A stretch of 6,061 nucleotides of DNA from Phycisphaera sp. GTDB taxonomy: Bacteria; Planctomycetota; Phycisphaerae; Phycisphaerales; Phycisphaeraceae. Shown here piece by piece: positions 1 through 5,039 of this stretch; positions within the stretch are counted from its first letter, which is position 1; each line of letters begins with the position of its first letter. The position numbers and the translations under genes were made by a program. Under the pieces are notes generated by a model. The model was not told the DNA's origin. It was given only the letters and a program-made list of their open reading frames with translations, and did not search any database. The stretch lies in contig JARFRI010000106.1 in NCBI GenBank assembly GCA_029287335.1, positions 1 to 6,061 of the forward strand, given 5' to 3'.

Positions 1-1177
1 CCTGCTTGTTGGTGTACAGGTGGACGAGTTGTTCGGGGATGGCGATGAAGACGACACCCAGTGCGGTCATGATGCCTGCCCCGAGGAACCAGCACTGCCG
101 CGCGGCCTGACGGGCCATGGCCGGGTCATTGGCGCCGAGGTACTGGCCGGTCAATGTGCCCGCGGCGGCGGCGAAGGCCAGCGCGGGGAGGAAGCTGATC
201 GACTCGATACGGATGGCGATGATGTGGGCGCCCTGGACGGAGTCGCCAATCGCGTGGGTCGCGCCGATGAGCCCGACGATCATGACGATGATCCAGTTGC
301 CCGCCCAGTGACCGCCGCGGTCGAGCAGGGCGGGGTAGGCGACGCGCCAGATACGCTGCATCGTGTGCATGTGTGGGCGCAGGCGGTGGACGTGCAAACG
401 CAGCGAGCTGTTGCGCTTGGTGATCAGTCGGATCATGAGCAGCGCACCGACGGTCCAACCGATCGCGGTGCCCCACGCGATGCCCGCGACGCCGAAGCCC
501 AGCCCGACCATGTACGTCGAGCCGTTGAGTCGGACCTCGATGCCCGCCAGGAGCACGGTGGCGACGAGGTTGATGCCGTTCATGATGAGCATGACGAAGA
601 AGGGCGAGCGCGTGTCGCCCGCTGCGGTCAGGCAGTGTACGCTGACAAACAGCACCGCCGCGATGGGCACGAACGCCGCGACGATGCGCAGGTAGACCGA
701 CGCCATGGCGAGTGCTTGGCCCTCGAGTCCCGCCGCCGCGCCGATCACGTCCGCCAGTGCGATGACGACTAGGCCGGTGACCGTGCCGATCGCCGCGCCC
801 ATGACCAGCGTTTGACCCAGCCCCGCGTGGGCCAGCCGTTTGTGCCCGCCACCAACCGCCCGAGCGATCAGCGCTGCGCCCCCGGCCCCGATGCCCATCA
901 CCATCAAGCCCATGAACCAGTTGATGTACCCGCCGACGGCGATCGCGTTGGCCGCGTCTTCAGTGGGTTGATAGCCAGCGACGATCGTATCGACCGTCGA
1001 GACCAGCCAGCTCAAGAGCTGTTGTAGGAAGGGCCAGATTGCCAATACAAAGATCTGCCGACGCAGCGAGAGGCCGGCGAGTCGGCCGGCGAGTTGTTTC
1101 GGAGCACTGACTGCGGCCACCGGCACCCCGACCTCGTCTGTTTCGTCGGCTTGAAAGGGCGTGTCCGGGTTAGGCAT
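1..1177 (-). CDS. MATE-family efflux transporter, C-terminus cut by the window edge
   Basis: Inner-membrane secondary transporter of the MATE (multidrug and toxic compound extrusion) superfamily. The family exports cationic drugs and metabolites using a Na+ or H+ gradient. Starting at the ATG at 1177, 392 codons read without a stop to base 2. A hydrophilic N-tail of about 25 residues (MPNPDTPFQA...) precedes a run of hydrophobic helices. Family signatures seen are TAAGDTRSP (residues 184-192), RAVGGGHKRLAHAG (106-119), GVAGIAWGTAIGW (229-241) and TLTGQYLGANDP (341-352). The last is the second-half counterpart of the RAVGG region. MATE proteins are usually 440-510 aa, so roughly the last 60-100 residues are missing, including the second GDTR motif. 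It aligns almost residue for residue with the upstream MATE gene, from KQLAGRLAGLSL onward. Only 48 bp separate it from that gene's stop and no promoter or Shine-Dalgarno is evident, so one transcript is likely. The substrate cannot be told from sequence. Confidence 0.9.
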   Translation of the reverse strand, partial: MPNPDTPFQADETDEVGVPVAAVSAPKQLAGRLAGLSLRRQIFVLAIWPFLQQLLSWLVSTVDTIVAGYQPTEDAANAIAVGGYINWFMGLMVMGIGAGGAALIARAVGGGHKRLAHAGLGQTLVMGAAIGTVTGLVVIALADVIGAAAGLEGQALAMASVYLRIVAAFVPIAAVLFVSVHCLTAAGDTRSPFFVMLIMNGINLVATVLLAGIEVRLNGSTYMVGLGFGVAGIAWGTAIGWTVGALLMIRLITKRNSSLRLHVHRLRPHMHTMQRIWRVAYPALLDRGGHWAGNWIIVMIVGLIGATHAIGDSVQGAHIIAIRIESISFLPALAFAAAAGTLTGQYLGANDPAMARQAARQCWFLGAGIMTALGVVFIAIPEQLVHLYTNKQ

Positions 1178-1225
1178 GGCAGAGAAGGATGATATCGCCT
1201 GTGACGGTGTTACACGCCGATCGGC

Positions 1226-2761
1226 TCAAACCGACACACGGGCCCAGCGGTACGTGTGGTAATAAAACCAGAACACGACCCCGCGGACGGCGATGTCCAT
1301 CATGATCCCCAGCCAGATACCCCAGAGCCCCATTGCAAGCGGGAACGCGAACACATAAGCCCCGCCCAGGCGGAAGATCGTCAGGCCGGTGAGGTTGATG
1401 ATCGCGGTATTACGGGTGTCGCCAGCGCCCTGCATCGCACCATTCAGGATTAGATTGACCGCGAGCAGGGGCGTGATAAACGCGGAGATCTGCAACAGCG
1501 GCGGCGCGAGCGTCAGGTGCACCTCGTTGTTCGGGCTCAGCAACGCGACCAAATTCGTTGGGAAAAAGAAGAACAGGAACGAGCAGATGAACATGATGCC
1601 AAGCGTCCCACACAACGCGAGGTAGGTCGCGCGCTTCGCGCGCGTAGGGTCGCCCAGCCCGAGGTACTGGCCGGTGAGGGTCGAGGCGGCAATGGAGATC
1701 GCGTAGCCGGGCAGGAACGAGATCGAGTGGATGCGCATCGCGATGGTGTGTGCGCCGTAGGCGTACTCGATCGCCAGCTGGCTGATGTAGAGCAGCAGGA
1801 CAAAGTTGATCAACCAGAACGCGAGCTGGTAGTAAAGGTTGGGCAGGGCGACCTTGATGATGCGGCGCATCGTGTGCCAGTGCGGCCTGAGCCGATGGGG
1901 GCGGAGGCGCAGTTCGGACGTGCCCGACAGCAGGATGATGAGCACGGCCATGCCACCGACGATCCACGCGATCGCGGTGCCCCACGCGATGCCGTTGACG
2001 CCCCAGCCCAGGCCGATGGTTTGCGTCGGGTCGTCACCATAGCGCAGCCCGCCGAGGCCGACGCTCACGCAGACGTTGATCACGTTGACCAAGAGCATGG
2101 CGAGGAAGGGGCTACGCGTATCGCCCGCCGCGCGGAGCACAGCCCCGCCGGTGAACAGCACGCCACACATCGGGATGCCGACCGCGGTGATGCGGATATA
2201 GTCCGAGGCCATCTGCTGGGCCGAGCCCTCCAGCCCGAAGCCCGCGGCGATCCACGGCGCCGCGACAAAGACGGCGATGCCTGCAAACAACCCCGACCCA
2301 ATGCCCAGCAAGACCGCCTGACCCGCGCCGGCGTTGGCCAGTCGTCGATGGCTCGCGCCCACAGCGCGCGAGACGATCGCCGCGGCACCGACGCCGGCCG
2401 CGGCCTGAAGGATCGTCATGAGCCAGACGAAGTAGCTGGCCACCGCGATCGCGTCGATGGCCTGGGCCGCCGCGTTTTCACCGGGCAGTCGGCCGGCGAT
2501 GGCGATGTCCACCGTGCCGACCAGGAAGTTCAGAATCTGCTCCATCAACGGCCAGAGCGCGAGGATAAACACTTGTTTGGGCAGCGATAAACCGGCGAGT
2601 TTGCCGGTGAGTTGTTTTTGGCTGAGCTTGTTGGGCTTAGGCGTGGCGGGCGGTGCGGGGTCGCCGCTGCCCAGCAAGGCACCGCGCAGGCCGGGGATAC
2701 CCAGGCGGCGTTTGCGATTGGTTTGGCCGGGGTCGTGTTGTGGCGGGTGCGCGTCAGGCAT
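1226..2761 (-). CDS. MATE-family efflux transporter, complete (511 aa)
   Basis: Complete member of the MATE superfamily, an integral inner-membrane antiporter with an expected 12 helices in two homologous halves. The first 50 residues are hydrophilic and Pro/Lys-rich (PAPPATPKPNK at 36-45) and probably cytoplasmic. Helix-rich sequence follows from KQLTGKLAGLSL (49-60). Both half-repeats are visible: RAVGASHRRLANAG (132-145) then RAAGDTRSP (210-218) in the N-half, and TLTGQYLGLGDPTRAKR (361-377) then GAMQGAGDTRN (441-451) in the C-half. The duplicated GDTR motif is a MATE hallmark. The ATG at 2761 is the only usable start, because the next Met is residue 73, inside helix 1. The gene faces away from aguB across 66 bp and probably heads a two-gene operon with the downstream paralogue. 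Unlike that paralogue, it has an uncharged YYQLAFW stretch (310-316) where the other has LLDRGGHW, so the two may differ in substrate. Specific substrate unknown. Confidence 0.95.
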   Translation of the reverse strand: MPDAHPPQHDPGQTNRKRRLGIPGLRGALLGSGDPAPPATPKPNKLSQKQLTGKLAGLSLPKQVFILALWPLMEQILNFLVGTVDIAIAGRLPGENAAAQAIDAIAVASYFVWLMTILQAAAGVGAAAIVSRAVGASHRRLANAGAGQAVLLGIGSGLFAGIAVFVAAPWIAAGFGLEGSAQQMASDYIRITAVGIPMCGVLFTGGAVLRAAGDTRSPFLAMLLVNVINVCVSVGLGGLRYGDDPTQTIGLGWGVNGIAWGTAIAWIVGGMAVLIILLSGTSELRLRPHRLRPHWHTMRRIIKVALPNLYYQLAFWLINFVLLLYISQLAIEYAYGAHTIAMRIHSISFLPGYAISIAASTLTGQYLGLGDPTRAKRATYLALCGTLGIMFICSFLFFFFPTNLVALLSPNNEVHLTLAPPLLQISAFITPLLAVNLILNGAMQGAGDTRNTAIINLTGLTIFRLGGAYVFAFPLAMGLWGIWLGIMMDIAVRGVVFWFYYHTYRWARVSV

Positions 2762-2827
2762 GGTGGGGCTGCGATGATAGCCCGGGCCGAGCAGACGATG
2801 ATCTCAAAACTCTACAATGTTGCCACG
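2762..2827. promoter_or_regulatory. Divergent intergenic region between the MATE pair and the agu operon
   Basis: This 66-bp gap must hold the 5' control of both divergent units. On the plus strand TACAAT (2813-2818, 5/6 to TATAAT) lies 9 nt before the aguB ATG, which would place transcription initiation within a few bases of the start codon. On the minus strand TATCAT (2779 to 2774, 5/6) lies 12 nt before the MATE ATG at 2761. Neither has a convincing -35 at 16-18 bp. A TTGAGA on the minus strand (2807 to 2802) is spaced too far away at 22 bp. No operator palindrome or riboswitch was recognised. Confidence 0.35.
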
Positions 2828-3715
2828 ATGACACGAACCCTCCAACTCGCCTTGCTCCAGCACGCCTGCCCGGTCGATGCGTCCAAAGCGGACAACCTCG
2901 CGACGTGCGAGCGGTTGATCCGTCAGGCGGCCAGCGACGGCGCGCAATTGATCGTGACGCAAGAGTTGTTTGCCGGGCACTACTTCTGTCAGGTTGAGGA
3001 TGATGCGCAGTGCGATTTGGCCGAGCCGATCCCCGGGCCGACCAGTCAGCACATCGCCTCGCTTGCAGGCGAGTTGAATGTCACGATCAGCGCCTCACTT
3101 TTTGAGAAGCGCACGGCCGGCCTATACCACAACACCACCGTGACCTTCGGCGACCGCGGTGATCTCATCGGCAAGTACCGCAAGATGCACATCCCCGACG
3201 ACCCTCGCTTCTACGAGAAGTACTACTTCACGCCCGGCGATCTGGGCTGGCAGACCTTCGCGATGCCGGCGGCCAAAGTCGGCACACTCGTGTGCTGGGA
3301 CCAGTGGTTCCCAGAGGCCGCGCGACTCACCGCGCTCAAGGGTGCCCAGTTGCTGCTCTACCCCACCGCGATCGGCTATTACAACGATCCATCGCTCGGC
3401 GAACCGCTACAGGTCCGCGAGCAACAACGCATCGCCTGGCAGACCATGATGCAGAGCCACGCCATCGCCAATGGCGTGTTCGTCGCCGCGGCCAACCGCA
3501 TCGGTACCGAAGACGACCTGACCTTCTGGGGCTCGTCCTTCATCTGCGGGCCAGATGGCAAGCTCATCGCCCAAGCCTCACCGGACAAAGAAGAAGTCCT
3601 CCACGCCGAGCTGGACCTCAGCAGGATCGAGCCGCAGCGCCGCGGCTGGCCGTTCCTGCGTGATCGGCGGATCGACGCGTACGACCCGCTACTCAAGCGA
3701 TTGGACGACGCATGA
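2828..3715 (+). CDS. aguB: N-carbamoylputrescine amidohydrolase (nitrilase superfamily)
   Basis: Cytosolic C-N hydrolase that cleaves N-carbamoylputrescine to putrescine, CO2 and ammonia, the last step of the agmatine route to polyamines. At 295 aa it fits the usual AguB length of about 290-300. The nitrilase catalytic triad is visible: Glu46 in TQELFAG, Lys119 in GKYRKMHIPDD, and Cys156 in LVCWDQWFPE. The motifs FYEKYYFTPGD (128-138) and LLLYPTAIGYY (175-185), and the C-terminal WPFLRDRRIDAY (274-285), are typical of the carbamoylputrescine/AguB branch rather than of NAD synthetase or cyanide-type nitrilases. The frame is open upstream to 2612, but I chose the ATG at 2828 because MTRTLQLALLQ begins the first beta strand of the fold, and the earlier part runs antisense through the MATE gene. 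The ATG at 2798 (ten more residues) is a possible alternative. There is no clear Shine-Dalgarno. The TGA overlaps the next ATG, and aguA follows two genes on, which supports the assignment. Confidence 0.93.
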   Translation: MTRTLQLALLQHACPVDASKADNLATCERLIRQAASDGAQLIVTQELFAGHYFCQVEDDAQCDLAEPIPGPTSQHIASLAGELNVTISASLFEKRTAGLYHNTTVTFGDRGDLIGKYRKMHIPDDPRFYEKYYFTPGDLGWQTFAMPAAKVGTLVCWDQWFPEAARLTALKGAQLLLYPTAIGYYNDPSLGEPLQVREQQRIAWQTMMQSHAIANGVFVAAANRIGTEDDLTFWGSSFICGPDGKLIAQASPDKEEVLHAELDLSRIEPQRRGWPFLRDRRIDAYDPLLKRLDDA

Positions 3716-3876
3716 AACCGCTGCTGTTTTTATTGCCCGCGTTCAGTGTGTACCTCGTTATCCGCGCGATGATGCACAAACGCATCGGCCGACGCAGGTG
3801 GTTCATCCACTACCTTTTCATGGCCGGGCTGATCTTCTGTATCTTCCTGTTCGAACTCTGGATGCAATTGCGCTAA
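3712..3876 (+). CDS. Small two-helix membrane protein of unknown function (54 aa)
   Basis: Not recognised as a known family. The 54-codon frame starts at the ATG that shares ATGA with the aguB stop and ends TAA 6 nt before the aguA ATG, a layout typical of translational coupling inside an operon. The product begins MKPLLFLLPAFSVYLV, a first hydrophobic helix at about residues 3-17. A strongly basic turn HKRIGRRRW (22-30) follows. A second helix (about 31-48) contains FMAGLIFCIFLF and is followed by a short tail ending MQLR. By the positive-inside rule the basic turn should be cytoplasmic and both termini outside. Codon use matches the neighbours, with mostly G or C at third positions. It could be a small regulator or anchor for the flanking polyamine enzymes, or an unrelated hitchhiker. 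The reading frame is clear, but expression and function are inferred only from context. Confidence 0.7.
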   Translation: MKPLLFLLPAFSVYLVIRAMMHKRIGRRRWFIHYLFMAGLIFCIFLFELWMQLR

Positions 3877-3882
3877 ACCACC

Positions 3883-4932
3883 ATGCTCCAACCTCACCCC
3901 ACGATTGATGCCATCGGCGCGATTGAGCGCCCCACCCAGAGCGCCAAGACGCTGGGCTATCGCATGCCCGCCGAGTTTGAGCCGGTCGAGTGCATCTGGG
4001 TTGTCCCGCCGCACAACGAAACGACCTGGCCCGGCTGTTTCGAGGCGGCGCAAGCCCAGCACGCCGACTGGGTCGATCAGATGCGGCCGTACGTCGAGGT
4101 CAAGACGCCCGGCTCACTGGGTATCGACACCAACGACTCATGGATCCGCGACTTCGGGCCGCTGTTCGTTGTCAATGAAAAAGACAAGACGCTCGCCGCG
4201 CATGATTTCCACTTCAACTCGTGGGGAACGAAGTACGACGAAGTGCGCCCGCTCGACGACGTCGTCCCCCAGCACATCGCGGCCAAGCTCGGTTTGCCGC
4301 TGTGGGTCCACGACTTCGTCCTCGAAGGCGGCAGCATCGACGTCAACGGCAAGGGCACGATCCTCACCACCCAGCAGTGCCTGTTCAACGCCAACCGCAA
4401 CCCCTGGGCCACGCCTGAAGAAATTCAACAAACCCTGCACGAGGCGCTGGGCACCCGCCACATCATCTGGCTGCCCGGCGGGATCGCGGGCGATGACACC
4501 GATGGGCACATCGACGATGTCGCCCGTTTTGTTTCACCCGAGTGTGTCGTGGTCGTCGTCGCGCCAGAGGGACACGAGGACCACGTCACAACACAGCGCA
4601 ATCTCGAAGCGCTCAAGCAAGCCAGGGATCAGGACGGCCAGCCGCTGCACATCGTTGGCCTGCCGACGCCCGAGCCGATCATTTACGACTTCCCCGAGTG
4701 GCCCAGCGTCGCGACGCCCGGCCCCGCGCCGGTGCCCGCCAGCTATGCGAACTTTTTGATCACCAATGACGCGGTGTTTGTGCCGGTATTTGATCAGGCG
4801 ACGGACGATGTGGCCTGCGGGGTGTTGGAGAAGGTCTTGCCGGGCCGATCGATCGTGCCGGTCCGTGCGGAGTTCCTAGTGGTCGGGCTGGGGGCCCTGC
4901 ATTGCCTGAGTATGCAGCAGCCGGCGGTTTAG
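3883..4932 (+). CDS. aguA: Agmatine deiminase (agmatine iminohydrolase, PAD_porph family)
   Basis: Cytosolic guanidino-modifying enzyme that hydrolyses agmatine to N-carbamoylputrescine and ammonia, supplying the substrate of AguB encoded just upstream. The 349-aa length is close to the family's usual 340-370. Motifs in order are GYRMPAEFEP (25-34), VVPPHNETTWPG (40-51), NDSWIRDFGPLFVV (84-97), FNSWGTKY (111-118), FVLEGGSIDVNGKGTILTT (145-163), GDDTDGHIDDVARFV (203-217), SYANFLI (287-293) and LHCLSMQQP (339-347). Cys341 matches the thiol nucleophile that forms the amidino-enzyme intermediate, and His209 and the acidic residues of DDTDGHID match the rest of the catalytic set. The segment before Cys reads GLGAL where the family normally has a glycine-rich GGG stretch. 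The ATG at 3883 gives a 24-residue leader before GYRMPAE; the ATG at 3964 would cut into the conserved start and is less likely. No Shine-Dalgarno is visible, and coupling to the small upstream gene is likely. Confidence 0.94.
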   Translation: MLQPHPTIDAIGAIERPTQSAKTLGYRMPAEFEPVECIWVVPPHNETTWPGCFEAAQAQHADWVDQMRPYVEVKTPGSLGIDTNDSWIRDFGPLFVVNEKDKTLAAHDFHFNSWGTKYDEVRPLDDVVPQHIAAKLGLPLWVHDFVLEGGSIDVNGKGTILTTQQCLFNANRNPWATPEEIQQTLHEALGTRHIIWLPGGIAGDDTDGHIDDVARFVSPECVVVVVAPEGHEDHVTTQRNLEALKQARDQDGQPLHIVGLPTPEPIIYDFPEWPSVATPGPAPVPASYANFLITNDAVFVPVFDQATDDVACGVLEKVLPGRSIVPVRAEFLVVGLGALHCLSMQQPAV

Positions 4933-4935
4933 GCT

Positions 4936-5006
4936 TTAGCCGGCGGGCTTGTCCCGCCGTTGGGTGCCGTGTGGAATTGATCGGCGGGACAAAGCCCGCC
5001 GGCTAA
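4936..5006. repeat. Paired inverted hairpin repeat (REP/BIME-like), possible terminator of the agu operon
   Basis: Two arms (4936-4959 and 4982-5006) are reverse complements except for a single extra A (in the AAA at 4991-4993), separated by a 22-nt spacer. Each arm is also its own hairpin. The left has stem CGGCGGG (4941-4947), loop CTTGT and stem CCCGCCG (4953-4959). The right has CGGCGGG (4982-4988), loop ACAAAG and CCCGCCG (4995-5001). Each arm, read outward-in on its own strand, begins TTAGC. A short head plus a small palindrome, present twice in opposite orientation, is the architecture of REP/BIME elements. The RNA could form one 24-bp stem with a 22-nt loop or two 7-bp stems. It lies 3 nt after the aguA stop and has no T-tract, so it is not a canonical intrinsic terminator, although it may stall polymerase or protect the 3' end of the agu mRNA. 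No transposase gene is nearby. Confidence 0.8.
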
Positions 5007-5027
5007 CAACTCCGTCCCCCGCCGCGC

Positions 5028-5033
5028 TATAAT
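5028..5033 (+). promoter_or_regulatory. Perfect TATAAT -10 box for the NfeD-like gene
   Basis: The hexamer TATAAT matches the sigma-70 consensus exactly and stands out in a region of high GC. It ends 6 nt before the ATG at 5040, so initiation at the usual distance would fall on or next to the start codon and give a leaderless mRNA. The best -35 candidate is CTAACA (5003-5008, 4/6), with a long 19-bp spacer that overlaps the right end of the inverted repeat. No Shine-Dalgarno exists between the box and the ATG, consistent with leaderless translation. The start site itself is inferred. Confidence 0.5.
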
Positions 5034-5039
5034 CTGAAT

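Noticed and set aside
20..772. Plus-strand open frame (250 codons) opposite the partial MATE gene
   Set aside because: It has the same low-complexity acidic/basic composition with no motif and is antisense to a frame with strong MATE signatures.
1178..1225. Possible promoter or terminator between the two MATE genes
   Set aside because: The 48-bp gap shows no stable hairpin with a T-tract and no paired -35/-10 boxes, so co-transcription is the simpler reading.
1628..1644. Alternating CG palindrome with a TTC loop (GCGCGC-TTC-GCGCGC)
   Set aside because: It lies inside the MATE coding sequence and encodes a conserved loop (TRAKRAT) after TLTGQYLGLGDP. Arg/Ala codons in a GC-rich gene explain it, and there is no T-tract.
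1517..2590. Long plus-strand open frame (357 codons) opposite the complete MATE gene
   Set aside because: Its translation is rich in Asp, Arg, Glu and His with no domain, as expected from the antisense of a GC-biased hydrophobic membrane gene. The minus strand carries clear MATE motifs.
2612..2827. N-terminal extension of AguB by 72 residues
   Set aside because: The extension runs antisense through the MATE 5' end and its promoter region. It does not resemble the nitrilase fold, which begins at the ATG at 2828.
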